A stretch of 64,000 nt of DNA from CAVUAN01 sp963739435 (GTDB lineage Bacteria; Acidobacteriota; Thermoanaerobaculia; UBA5066; Gp7-AA6). The stretch covers positions 62,001 to 126,000 of the forward strand of contig CAVUAN010000009.1 in assembly GCA_963739435.1 (NCBI GenBank), in the 5' to 3' direction. Shown here in pieces: positions 17,612-26,457 of this stretch. The notes below the pieces were generated by a model, which did no database searches, was not told the DNA's origin, and saw nothing but the letters and a program-made list of their open reading frames with translations. Within the stretch, counting starts at the first letter, position 1. Every line of letters begins with the position of its first letter. A program made the translations under genes and the position numbers.

Positions 17612-17971
17612 CGCACGAAGAATACGTGTCGCGCCTCGGTGTCTTGACCGACGCAGACGCCGGCGAGGTTCTCGCGCATGTCGGAGGCTGCGCGGCGTGC
17701 GCTACCGACGCGCGCCGAGCGGACGCAGCCCTCAGCCGCCTCGAGCCGCGCCGCCGCTCGATTCCGGAGGAGATCGCACGCTGGGCGGCCGTCGCGGCCA
17801 TTCTTGCCGTCGATCGCGTTTGGGATGAGACAGCCCGAGCCGGCGCAGGCACCGGCATCGGCAGCTCGCTACCGCATTGTGGGCGACGCCTCGGGCGTCG
17901 TCGCCTACACGCCGGGAGGCGTCGTCATGGGTACGGCTGCTCCGGCATTCTCCAAGGAGGTTCTGCGATGA
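17608..17971 (+). CDS. zinc-finger anti-sigma factor (frameshift near 17810)
   Basis: The N-terminal half contains the HxxxCxxC zinc-binding motif (AHVGGCAAC, about residues 24-32) of ZAS anti-sigma factors, then EEIARWAAVAAILAV, the start of a membrane helix. The frame then breaks near 17810. One frame over, the protein continues FGMRQPEPAQAPASAARYRIVG to VMGTAAPAFSKEVLR and stops at 17971, overlapping the next ATG. The total is 121 codons plus one base. It is expected to hold the ECF factor at the inner membrane. Confidence 0.75.
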
Positions 17972-18649
17972 AAACCGCATTCGCCCTGGCTCTCCTGCTT
18001 TCGGTGGCGCCGCTGCCGGCCGCAGCGGCCGACGCGGAGTTCGATCCCAAGGAGAAGATCTCGCTCGACCTCCGGGACGCCAAGATCGCGGATCTCGTGA
18101 CGACGCTCGGCGCGCTCGCGAACTTGCCCGTGTACATCGACCCCGATGTCTCCGGCACGATCACGATCAAGCTGGACGACGTTCCCTTCGAGAAGGTGTT
18201 GATGCTCATCAACGGCAAGACCGGCGTCTCCGTTCGGATCGAGAATGGGAAGCTCGTCGCGTCGCGGTCGACCCAGTCTTTCCTGGCGGCGGTCACTCTG
18301 CCGGATCAGTACAAGAGCGCTTCCCGGCTGCGCGTCGCCGAGATCTCGAAGGTCACTCCATCGGCACCCCTGTTTGTTCGGACGAAGTTGAACGGAGCAT
18401 CCTCCTGCCACCGGTTGGAGTTCATCGACGGAGAGCGGCCCACGATCACGTTCCCGGTCGCCGAGAACGAAGGCGGCGCCGCGGCTTTCCGTGACGCAGT
18501 TCGGCTTCGACCCGGTCTCGGGGCTGCGCTATCTCGCCCTGGACGGCGCAGAGCTGTCGGGAGCGGTGGCCGTTGGCGGACGCAAGGCGATGGCGAAACT
18601 CGAGAGCGAATCGACCTCGCTCATTGTTCTCGTTGGTGAGAAGGCGTGA
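17968..18649 (+). CDS. exported STN (secretin/TonB short N-terminal)-domain protein (frameshift near 18480)
   Basis: ATG 17968 overlaps the anti-sigma stop and has an AAGGAGG ribosome site. The product has a signal peptide (MKTAFALALLLSVAPLPAAAA) and an STN domain at about residues 27-98 (ISLDLRDAKIADLVTTLG, PVYIDPDVSGTITIKLDDV, EKVLMLINGKTGVSVRI). The remaining 120 residues show no known fold. A single-base shift near 18480 moves the reading to VTQFGFDPVSGLRYLALDG and the end SLIVLVGEKA at 18649. No secretin or TonB-receptor barrel follows, so it is a stand-alone STN protein linked to an ECF/anti-sigma pair. Confidence 0.72.
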
Positions 18650-19122
18650 GGGCGGCTGCCCCGACGCGACCCTTCGCGAAGTACCGTCGTCCCGACCGCT
18701 TCAGCTCTTTTTTTCCACGCGGGAGATCGAATCGGACGGGCCGGGTGTGCGCGTCTTTTCGCCGAGCATCAGTCTGACGACGGGCACGACCTTCAAGTTG
18801 CGCACAGGATTGAAAGACGAGAAGAACCGGGCAACAGCGTGAGCTCGTTCTCTCGGGCTACCTTTCGCCGGACGGACGTTGGGTGGCCGTCCACCTCATG
18901 GCAACGGCGATCTGGATCGATCCGGCCGACGGGATCGAATACTTCTATACGCAGTCGAGCGAGGCTGCGCTCGTTCCGGTGACCTTCAAGGGCGTCGTCG
19001 CGGCCACGATCCCGGCCGGTGTCGCAACGCCCAAGGCGCTCGAGCTGACCGTTCTCGGTCCCGATGAAAAGGGTGGCCCGCCAGCCCCACCCGTCCAGAA
19101 CGAGGCTAAGGACCGGCCGTGA
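18646..19122 (+). pseudogene. damaged exported-protein gene downstream of the STN gene
   Basis: Two in-line open stretches in different frames look like one gene. The first (to about 18838) reads LFFSTREIESDGPGVRV and TTGTTFKLRTGLKDEKN. The second (from about 18840) reads ELVLSGYLSPDGRWVAVHLM, PADGIEYFYTQSSEAAL and ends PVQNEAKDRP at 19122. The start is unclear; a GTG at 18646 overlaps the previous stop but the T7 run near 18708 probably hides another shift, since no signal peptide can be read. Function unknown. It overlaps the convergent DUF2911 gene by 17 bases. Confidence 0.5.
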
Positions 19123-19744
19123 ACTCCACGAAGGCGGCTGTCTTCTCCCAGACCATCGCGAGCTTGCCGCCCTTCTCGGTGACGTCCACGAAAGCGATCG
19201 TGAACTGGTCGACGGAGACCTGCGGCACGACCATCTTCATGGGCGCGCGGAGGACGTCGAACTTCGGGTCGTAGTTGTAGGCGCCGTAGGTCGCGAGCTT
19301 CTCGTTGGCGTCGTAGTTCTGCTGGTAGGCCTGCTTCGAGACGATCAGCGTCCAGCCCGACTCCTTCAGGTCCACGAACAGCGAGTACTCGCCGGCCGGC
19401 AGGGTCTTGCCGCCGATGACGAGCGGCACCTCGGTCTTGATGCGGGTCGTGTTGTTCGCGCCGGCGCGCCAGACGGGAGCGCCGCCGTAGACCAGCTTGC
19501 CGTAGTCGGCGCCCTTGCCGAAGATGTTGGTCCGGCCGCGCAGGATGGGCCGGCTGTAGGAGATCTCGATCCACTTGCCGCCCTCGAGACTCCGCTCGCC
19601 TTCCTTGTTCGGCGTGCTCCACTTGCCGCCGATCTGGGTCGCCGCGGTGCCAGCGGGGCTGGGGGGTTTGCGCTCCTGGGCGCTTGCTATCCCGGCCGCC
19701 ATCAGCGACGAAACAAACAGGGCGAAAGTTTTGCGGAAGCGCAC
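19106..19744 (-). CDS. DUF2911-family exported protein, copy 2
   Basis: The 212-residue protein begins at GTG 19744 after AAAGGAG and has a signal peptide (MRFRKTFALFVSSLMAAGIASA). It keeps the DUF2911 order of the copy at 14194-14862: GGKWIEISYSRPILRGR, FGKGADYGKLVYGGAPVWRAG, GEYSLFVDLKESGWTLIV, NYDANEKLATYGAYNYDP. The role is unknown. The start lies in a 48-base divergent spacer with the amidohydrolase gene. Confidence 0.88.
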   Translation of the reverse strand: MRFRKTFALFVSSLMAAGIASAQERKPPSPAGTAATQIGGKWSTPNKEGERSLEGGKWIEISYSRPILRGRTNIFGKGADYGKLVYGGAPVWRAGANNTTRIKTEVPLVIGGKTLPAGEYSLFVDLKESGWTLIVSKQAYQQNYDANEKLATYGAYNYDPKFDVLRAPMKMVVPQVSVDQFTIAFVDVTEKGGKLAMVWEKTAAFVEFTAGP

Positions 19745-19792
19745 TCTTTTCTCCTTTACAGGCTGTCGACAAAATGTATCATCCGCGCGCAA

Positions 19793-22699
19793 GTGGCTCG
19801 CGGCAAGCGGCGGTCTCTGGTTTCGTTCCCGGCGGCGTTCCTGGCCGCCGCGGCCCTCTGTGTCGCGCTGGCTGCTTTCGCTGCGCCGGGCGAGGTCAGG
19901 AGCGGCGACCGTCTCGCGTATGCCCTGACGGGAGCGCGTGTGATTGCGGCGCCAGGGCGCGTTTTCGACCCGGGCGTCGTCGTCGTGCGCGGCGGCGTCA
20001 TCGAGGCGGCCGGCGCCGAAGGCAAGGTCGCGATTCCAGCCGACGCCCGCGTGTTCGATCTCAAGGGCAAGACGGTCTACGCGGCCTTCATCGATCCGTA
20101 CGTCTCCGTCGACAGGCTCGCCGGCCGCCGCCCGAGGCAGCCGCTGGACGAAGAGGAGCCCGCGGGCGGAGGTCCGGGAGGGGGCGGCGGGCAGGGGGCT
20201 GCGGCCTCGCGCGCACCTTCGGGGCCGGGAGCCCACCCTCTCTCGACGGTCCGGGCCGAGGAGCGGGCAGTCGAGACGCTCACGGTCCCGGACCGCGTCG
20301 CCGAGTCCTACAGGCGCACGGGTTTTGCGGTCGTCGTCGCGGCTCCCCAGGCCGGCATCCTGCGCGGGCAGGGAGCGGTCGTGAGCCTGGCGGACGGTCC
20401 GATCTCGGGGCGCGTCCTGATCGGCGCGTACGGCCAGTTCGTCACTCTCGAGCCCGAGCGATTCGATTTCGCCACATTCGGCCGGACTCCGATCGTCTAC
20501 CCCATGTCCAAGATGGGCGCCGTCGCCCTGTTGAGGCAGTCTCTGCTCGATGCCCTGTGGTGGCGGGACGCCTCGGCGGCCTACGCAAAGCATCCGGCGG
20601 GGCAGGCGCGGCCGCGTTTTGTGGCGGCGGATGCGGCGCTCGTCGCGGCCGCGGAAGGCCGCGAGACGGTCGTCTTCGAATCGACAGACGTGCTCTCGCT
20701 CCTGCGCGCGGCAAAAATCGCGAGGGAGTTCAAGCTCAAGGCCCGCTACGTCGGCACCGGCGACGAGTACCTCCTGGCCGACGAGGTCGCCGCGGTCAAG
20801 CCGGACCTCGTGCTCCGGGTGGATTTCGCGAGGCCCGAGCGCCTCGAAGGCGACGATGAGTGGATCGAGGTGCCGATCGATCGCCTGCGCCGCATCGATC
20901 GCGCGCCCGGAAACCCCAGGTGGATGAGGGACGCCGGGTTGACGTTCTCCTTCACGACGTTCGGCCTCGACGACCCCGAGGACTTCGGGCGCCGCGTCCG
21001 CGAGGCGCTGGCGAGAGGCCTGTCGAAAGACGACGCCCTGGCTGCGGTGACGACGGTGCCGGCGAGGCAGATCGGCCTCGAGGGAAGCCTCGGCACGATC
21101 GACGCCGGCAAGATCGCAAACCTCGTCGTCGCCACGGGAGAGCCCTTCGACCAGAAGGCGAAAGTCTCCGATATTTGGATCGACGGAAAGCGCTACGAGG
21201 TCCCCGAGCGAAGGATGCCGGCCGGTCCTGCGGGCGCTGCGGCCCGGGCCGCTGCCGCCGAGAAGGCCCCGGAGCCCGATGTCCGCCCGCTGCCGGCGCG
21301 CGAAGAAGGCCCGGTGCTCGTGCCGAAGGTCGTCGTCGTGCGGGGCGCGACGATCTGGACGCAGGGCCCGGCTGGAATCCTCGAGGGCGCGGATCTCGTC
21401 GCCGTGGATGGCAAGATCGTGGCCGTGGGCCGCAACCTCACGGCTCCCGCCGGGTCGATCGAGGTCAATGGCTTCGGCAAGCACGTCACGCCCGGCATCA
21501 TCGACGCGCACTCGCACACCGGCGGGGACGGCCAGATCAACGAGGTGGGCTCGAGCGTCACGGCCGAGGTGCGCATCCAGGACGTCCTGAACCCGTTCGC
21601 CGAGTCGATCTACCGCGAGCTGGCCGGCGGGACCACGACCGCACTCGTGCTGCACGGGTCGGCCAACTCGATTGGCGGGCAGAGCCAGATCGTCAAGTGG
21701 CGGCGCGGCGGCGGGCCGGACACTCTCATTTTCGTGGGCGCTCCCGAGGGCATCAAGTTCGCCCTCGGCGAAAACCCGAAGCAGTCGAACTTCCCGCCGG
21801 CTCCTGGCCGGCCCGCGCGCTACCCGCAGACACGCATGGGGGTAGCCAACCAGATCCGGGAACGCTTCCTGGCCGCGCAGGACTACCGCAAGCGCCAGGA
21901 GGAGTACAGGAAAGCCGCGAAGGGCGCTTCCCCGATTCCTCCGCCGCGCGACCTGCAACTCGAAGCGATCGCCGAAATCCTGGAAGGCAAGCGGCAGATC
22001 CACTGCCACTCCTACGTCAAGAGCGAGATCCTCGAGGTGTTGCGCGTTGCCGAAGAGTTCGGCGTGAAAGTCGCGACGCTCCAGCACATCCTCGAGGGCT
22101 ACAAGGTGGCCGACGAGATCGCGAAACACGGGGCCGGCGCCTCGTCGTTCTCGGACTGGTGGGCCTACAAGTTCGAGGTGTACGACGCGATTCCCTACAA
22201 CGGCGCCCTGATGCGCGATCGCGGCGTCGTGGTGTCGTTCAACTCGGATTCGGACGAGCTCGCGCGGCGCCTGAACTTCGAAGCGGCCAAGGCCGTGCAC
22301 TACGGCGGCGTGCCGCGGGAGGCCGCGCTCGCCTTCGTCACGTCGAACCCGGCGAAGCAACTCGGCATCGACAAGCGCGTGGGGTCGCTCGAGGCCGGCA
22401 AGGATGCGGATTTCGTGGTCTGGAGCGGAGACCCGCTTGCGACCTCCTCGGTCGCTCTCGAGACCTGGGTGGACGGCAAGAAGGAGTTTGACCGGGCCTT
22501 CGACCTTTCACGACGGCCCGCCCGGGAGAAGGAACGAGCGGATCTCATCGCCAAGGCGAAGAAAATGAACGAGGCCGGGAGGCCCGCTCCTGCTGAGGCT
22601 CCGGCGGGCAAGCCGGCCGGACCGCCTCGGACGGACGAAAAGCCGCCGGCTGATCGCGCGAAGCCGACAGAGCCAGCCTCTCCGAGGCCGACGTCGTGA
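19793..22699 (+). CDS. double amidohydrolase-fold exported protein, first half without metal site
   Basis: From GTG 19793 the protein is 968 residues with a hydrophobic signal (SFPAAFLAAAALCVALAAFAA). It holds two amidohydrolase modules. The first (about 35-470) has the beta-sandwich start and IDAGKIANLVVATGEP end but FIDPYVSVD at about 99-107 where DxHxH should be. The second (about 510-900) carries the intact HSH of GIIDAHSHTGG at 573-575, HCHSY, LQHILEG and FNSDSDELAR. A Gly-rich loop (PAGGGPGGGGGQG) sits in module one, and the tail is Pro/Lys-rich. The second half may be an active metal hydrolase. Its stop overlaps the next gene (GTGA). Confidence 0.82.
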   Translation: MARGKRRSLVSFPAAFLAAAALCVALAAFAAPGEVRSGDRLAYALTGARVIAAPGRVFDPGVVVVRGGVIEAAGAEGKVAIPADARVFDLKGKTVYAAFIDPYVSVDRLAGRRPRQPLDEEEPAGGGPGGGGGQGAAASRAPSGPGAHPLSTVRAEERAVETLTVPDRVAESYRRTGFAVVVAAPQAGILRGQGAVVSLADGPISGRVLIGAYGQFVTLEPERFDFATFGRTPIVYPMSKMGAVALLRQSLLDALWWRDASAAYAKHPAGQARPRFVAADAALVAAAEGRETVVFESTDVLSLLRAAKIAREFKLKARYVGTGDEYLLADEVAAVKPDLVLRVDFARPERLEGDDEWIEVPIDRLRRIDRAPGNPRWMRDAGLTFSFTTFGLDDPEDFGRRVREALARGLSKDDALAAVTTVPARQIGLEGSLGTIDAGKIANLVVATGEPFDQKAKVSDIWIDGKRYEVPERRMPAGPAGAAARAAAAEKAPEPDVRPLPAREEGPVLVPKVVVVRGATIWTQGPAGILEGADLVAVDGKIVAVGRNLTAPAGSIEVNGFGKHVTPGIIDAHSHTGGDGQINEVGSSVTAEVRIQDVLNPFAESIYRELAGGTTTALVLHGSANSIGGQSQIVKWRRGGGPDTLIFVGAPEGIKFALGENPKQSNFPPAPGRPARYPQTRMGVANQIRERFLAAQDYRKRQEEYRKAAKGASPIPPPRDLQLEAIAEILEGKRQIHCHSYVKSEILEVLRVAEEFGVKVATLQHILEGYKVADEIAKHGAGASSFSDWWAYKFEVYDAIPYNGALMRDRGVVVSFNSDSDELARRLNFEAAKAVHYGGVPREAALAFVTSNPAKQLGIDKRVGSLEAGKDADFVVWSGDPLATSSVALETWVDGKKEFDRAFDLSRRPAREKERADLIAKAKKMNEAGRPAPAEAPAGKPAGPPRTDEKPPADRAKPTEPASPRPTS

Positions 22700-23997
22700 G
22701 GAAGCTCGCGGTCGGCGCAGCCGCCTTCGCTTTCACCGCGCTCGCCGCGGCGCAGGCCGGGCCCGGACGCCCCACGGCCATCGTGGGCGGGACCGTTCAC
22801 ACGGCGGCCGGTCCCGACATCGTCGGCGGCACCGTGATCCTCCGCGGGGGGAAGATCGAGGCCGTGGAAGCCGGCCCGGCGATTCCGGCCGACGCCATCG
22901 TCGTGGACGCGAAGGGCAAGCACGTGTATCCGTCGCTGCTGCCGCCGATGACCGTTCTGGGCTTAGTCGAGATCTCGGCCGTGCGGTCCACGGTGGATAC
23001 GACCGAGACAGACGAGATCAACCCCCAGGCGCGCGCGGACTTCGCGATCAACTTCGACTCGGAGCTTCTGCCGGTGGCGCGCTCCGGCGGAGTTCTGGTG
23101 GCGGGCGTCACTCCCACGGGCGGGATCATCTCGGGCTCGCTCTGCGTCGTGAAGCTCGACGGATGGACGCGCGAGGACGCCGACGTGAAGGCGCCCGCGG
23201 CGATCACGGTCGTCTGGCCGGACTTGCGGATCGACCGTTCTCCCACGGCGCGCTTCTCGGTGAGGCTGCAGGAGAAGAGGCGCGACGAGGCGATCGAGAA
23301 GCTCAAGAACGCGTTCGCGGATGCCCGCGCCTACGCAAAGGCGCGGGCGGCGGAAAGCCAGGCGGGTATCCCGCGCCACGACGCGGATCCCCGATTCGAG
23401 GCTCTCGGGCCGGCCCTCGAAGGCAAGATCCCCGTCATCGTCGTGGCCCACCGCGTGGCGCAGATCCGCGCGGCGATCGCCTGGGCGAAGCAGGAGAACC
23501 TGAGGCTCATCCTGGCGACCGCCGAGGACGGCTGGCGCATGGCGGAGGAGATCGCGAAGGCGAAGGTGCCCGTGATCGTCGCCACACCGCTCGAGCTGCC
23601 GGAGCGGCCGGACGAGGCTTACGACACGAACTTCGCCAACGCGGGCGAGCTCTCGAAGGCGGGCGTGACGGTGGTCTTCAACGACGGCGGTTCCGGAATG
23701 GGCGCCTCGAACGTGCGCAACCTCCCGCACCAGGTGGCGACGGCCGTGGCGTTCGGCTTCCCGAGGGAGAAGGCGGTCGCCGCCATGACGCTCGAGCCGG
23801 CGAGGCTTCTCGGGGTGGACGACCGGCTGGGCTCGCTCGCCCCCGGCAAGGACGCGACGCTCTTCATCGCCGACGGCGACATCCTCGACGTGCGCTCGGC
23901 CGTCGTCGCGGCCTGGGTCGACGGCCGCGCCCTCGACCTGACCGACAAGCAGAAGCGCCTCTACGAGCGCTACCGCAACCGCCCCAAGCCGCGATGA
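22696..23997 (+). CDS. amidohydrolase-fold exported protein lacking the HxH motif
   Basis: The 433-residue protein starts at a GTG overlapping the previous stop and has a signal peptide (RKLAVGAAAFAFTALAAAQA). It shows the amidohydrolase beta-sandwich ends (AIVGGTVHTAAG and LGVDDRLGSLAPGKDATLFIADG). The metal-binding segment reads HVYPSLLPPMTVLGLVEI instead of GxxDxHxH, and the second His region reads VIVVAHRVAQ. It is therefore probably non-catalytic, or uses other ligands. Together with the double-module gene it likely forms a complex; this is inference from overlap and shared loss. Confidence 0.82.
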   Translation: MRKLAVGAAAFAFTALAAAQAGPGRPTAIVGGTVHTAAGPDIVGGTVILRGGKIEAVEAGPAIPADAIVVDAKGKHVYPSLLPPMTVLGLVEISAVRSTVDTTETDEINPQARADFAINFDSELLPVARSGGVLVAGVTPTGGIISGSLCVVKLDGWTREDADVKAPAAITVVWPDLRIDRSPTARFSVRLQEKRRDEAIEKLKNAFADARAYAKARAAESQAGIPRHDADPRFEALGPALEGKIPVIVVAHRVAQIRAAIAWAKQENLRLILATAEDGWRMAEEIAKAKVPVIVATPLELPERPDEAYDTNFANAGELSKAGVTVVFNDGGSGMGASNVRNLPHQVATAVAFGFPREKAVAAMTLEPARLLGVDDRLGSLAPGKDATLFIADGDILDVRSAVVAAWVDGRALDLTDKQKRLYERYRNRPKPR

Positions 23998-24402
23998 ACT
24001 TTCTCTTCAAAGAGGAGCCCACCCACTACGGCTTCGACGACCTCGTCCGCGACAAGACGACCGTCTGGTCGGGCGTGAGGAACGCGTTGGCGCAGAAGCA
24101 CCTGAAGACGGTCAAGAAGGGAGACCGGATCTTCTACTACCACACGGGCGACGAGAAGGCCGTCGTGGGGATCGCGAAGGCGGTGACCGACGCCTATGCC
24201 GATCCGAAGGAGAAGTCCGGCAAGCTGGCCGCCGTGGACGTTGCGCCCGTCAGGAAGCTTCCGCGGCCCGTCACGCTGGCCGAGATCAAGGCGACCCGAG
24301 TCTCTCGCATCGATGCCGCTCGTGCGGATCTCGCGCCTCTCGGTCATGCCGGTAACCGACGCCGAGTGGACGACGATCGAGAAGCTCTCCGCTCTCGCCT
24401 AG
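23994..24402 (+). CDS. EVE-domain protein (frameshift near 24297)
   Basis: ATG 23994 overlaps the amidohydrolase stop. The product matches the EVE fold: FLFKEEPTHYGFDDLVRD, VWSGVRNALAQKHL, GDRIFYYHTGDEKAVVGIAKAV, and RKLPRPVTLAEIKA. A one-base shift near 24297 is needed to reach the normal end MPLVRISRLSVMPVTDAEW...EKLSALA at 24402 (136 codons plus one base). EVE domains are PUA-like and bind modified bases in DNA or RNA. Nothing nearby suggests a modification system, and its place in the amidohydrolase operon is unexplained. Confidence 0.82.
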
Positions 24403-24406
24403 CAGG

Positions 24407-25900
24407 CTAAGGCCGCGGCGCCTCCAGGTGCGGTGTGTGCGTGCGGTGAACGAGTGTCGGCGTGGTCCGAGCGGCGAAGTCCGGGTACCAGCCGATGTCG
24501 CGCAGGGCGGGCAGCGTCAGGTCCACGCCGTGCGAGAGGTCGGAGCTGACGTTCGGCTCCATGAGCAGGTTCGGGAACGCCGTCGTGTCCCAGTGGGAGA
24601 TCGAGGAGCCCGGCTCGATCGGGTTAGGCGCGTAGAGGCGCACGTGGCCCGTGCTGTCCGTTCCGGCCAGCCGGGTCGGGTCGAGAAGGATGCGGACCGT
24701 GACGGTCGACCCGAGGCTTCCGCGAAGGGCCGCGCCGTCGGCCTGCGAAACGCTGATCGTCGGAATCGTGATGGAAGGATCGACGCCAGCCATCCCCGGG
24801 GGCAGGCTTTCGACCCTGTTGTCGGCGACGACGACGGCAATCGCGCCGGCATCCTGCGCGTTCATGGTCTTCACGACGAAGTTGCAGTTACCGCGGTCCA
24901 CGAGAGCGATCCTTCCCGCGACGGCCGAGGCATTCGTGATCGGGGAGCACGCGTCGAACGTCGTCGGCCCGGTCGTGTCGGCCGGATCGAGCGCGGCGAC
25001 GAGCGTGCCCGAAACGCCGGTCGCATCGATGGCCGGCCCGAACTCCGCGAGACCGATCGTGTAGGTCCCCGCGACGGCGGCGGGCGCCGACACGTTGAGT
25101 GTGGGTGTGCCCTCGAGAACGGTCGGCGCCGTGACCGTCACGGCGGCCCCCGCCCAGACGAGGTGGCCGGTGTTCGTGGCGGAGATTCCGCGCTCGACGT
25201 TCGTCATGTCGGTCCAGAGCTTGCCGGAGGTCGTGTCGAGGATGTTCCGCTCGAAAATGTCGGGACGCGACTGGAACTCGATGCCGGTGCTGGGATCGAC
25301 GTTCGTCGCGAAGCCGAAGCCGTGGGCGAACTCGTGGAGCAGCGTCGCGATCAGGTCGACCTTGGCGCCGTGCTGGTTGTCGAAGCCGTAGTACCAGTCG
25401 AACCCGCAGCCCGTCTGCCCGAGAGTCGAGTTGATGTGCGTCGTGATGTCGTCGGCGTTCGTGTTCGCGTTTCCGGGCATGAGGTCGCGGCCCGCGCGCC
25501 GGTTTGCCAGGGCGGTCGGGTACCAGGTGCCGGGAAACTCCGGTCCCGGAAATCCCGCGTTCGCCGTGAAGTCGCTCACCACCTGGATGGTGCTCGAGTT
25601 GGCGAGAACGGCGGTGTCGGACGTGCAGCTCAGGCTGACGAAGCGAACCTGGATTCGGATCTCGACGGGGCTGTCCAGGATGCCCCCCCAGATGTCGGCA
25701 GCGCGTTGAACGGCGTTGAGCCGCTGCTGGCCGAGGGTGGTCCCCGGGTTGCCGCCAACGGGTGTGGCGGGGGTCGCGTCGTTCATGCCGCTGGTCGCGG
25801 GATCGGCGTTGACGATCGTCATGTGCGCCCCCGCCTGGAGAAGGCTCGGGCCAGAGGCGAGGAGGAATCCCAGGACGAGGGCGATCTTCTTGACGTCCAC
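24407..25900 (-). CDS. secreted zinc-metalloprotease-like protein with inserted PA domain
   Basis: The 497-residue protein starts at GTG 25900 and has a signal peptide (KKIALVLGFLLASGPSLLQAGA). A zincin helix HEFAH lies at residues 189-193 (LLHEFAHGFGF), with the downstream segment SISHWD and LMEPNVSSDLSHGVDLTLPALRDIGW typical of reprolysin-like bacterial exo-proteins. A protease-associated domain (about 280-400: DACSPITNASAVAGRIALVDRG, NAQDAGAIAVVVAD) interrupts it. Its catalytic role is likely but unproven. It is four bases downstream of the small exported protein at 25905, so they form a two-gene operon. Confidence 0.82.
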   Translation of the reverse strand: MDVKKIALVLGFLLASGPSLLQAGAHMTIVNADPATSGMNDATPATPVGGNPGTTLGQQRLNAVQRAADIWGGILDSPVEIRIQVRFVSLSCTSDTAVLANSSTIQVVSDFTANAGFPGPEFPGTWYPTALANRRAGRDLMPGNANTNADDITTHINSTLGQTGCGFDWYYGFDNQHGAKVDLIATLLHEFAHGFGFATNVDPSTGIEFQSRPDIFERNILDTTSGKLWTDMTNVERGISATNTGHLVWAGAAVTVTAPTVLEGTPTLNVSAPAAVAGTYTIGLAEFGPAIDATGVSGTLVAALDPADTTGPTTFDACSPITNASAVAGRIALVDRGNCNFVVKTMNAQDAGAIAVVVADNRVESLPPGMAGVDPSITIPTISVSQADGAALRGSLGSTVTVRILLDPTRLAGTDSTGHVRLYAPNPIEPGSSISHWDTTAFPNLLMEPNVSSDLSHGVDLTLPALRDIGWYPDFAARTTPTLVHRTHTPHLEAPRP

Positions 25901-25904
25901 GCCG

Positions 25905-26360
25905 TCACTTCTCCTCGAATGTGGGGCGCGTTTCCAGCTGGGGCGCCGGCAGGGAAGCGGCTGGTTGAACAGGCGCCGCGGGTGCCGTGCCTGGCACGCA
26001 GGAGAACGTCACGGAGCCGTCGGCATGGCGCTTGACCACGACCGAATGCATGAAGGCGCCTTTGAGGTCCACGCTTTTCATGCCGTCCGGGTACTCCACG
26101 ATCTCGAAGACGGGCGTCGGCGTTGGCGCGGCTTCGGCTTCCATTGCCCTGGCCAGCGCCGCCGCCTCCTCGCGCGTGGGCGCGCGCAATTGCCCGGTCA
26201 CGGGATCGCGGAAGACCCGCAGGCCGGCCTGCGGGCTCACAGCGCGTGCCGCCGGATCGATGGCGGGGCAGACAGGTGAGTCGTCTCCGCGCAGGGGCAG
26301 AGCCAGGAGCGCGGCCAGGGCGGCAGCTGCGGCGGCAGAACGGTCGAAGCCGAGTTTCAC
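25905..26360 (-). CDS. small exported protein cotranscribed with the zincin
   Basis: The 151-residue protein starts at GTG 26360 after GGAGG and has an Ala-rich hydrophobic leader (SAAAAAALAALLALPLRG). The mature part contains VFRDPVTGQLRAPTREEAAAL, VEYPDGMKSVDLKGAFMHSVVV and a CVPG motif near the end. I do not recognise a domain. This short family next to PA-domain zincins suggests a propeptide, inhibitor or carrier for the protease; that is inference from the gene order only. Confidence 0.7.
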   Translation of the reverse strand: MKLGFDRSAAAAAALAALLALPLRGDDSPVCPAIDPAARAVSPQAGLRVFRDPVTGQLRAPTREEAAALARAMEAEAAPTPTPVFEIVEYPDGMKSVDLKGAFMHSVVVKRHADGSVTFSCVPGTAPAAPVQPAASLPAPQLETRPTFEEK

Positions 26361-26457
26361 GGGTACCTCCGGGGATGCGAAACGGGGCATCCCTGTCCGA
26401 AATTCTCTCTTCCTGCTGCCGAGACGCGGCAGTTTCTTGCTACACTGAATAGCGAGA

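Noticed and set aside
19745..22360. Minus-strand open frame running upstream of DUF2911 copy 2
   Set aside because: Only the part up to 19744 is family sequence; the rest is the shadow of the amidohydrolase gene. No fusion.
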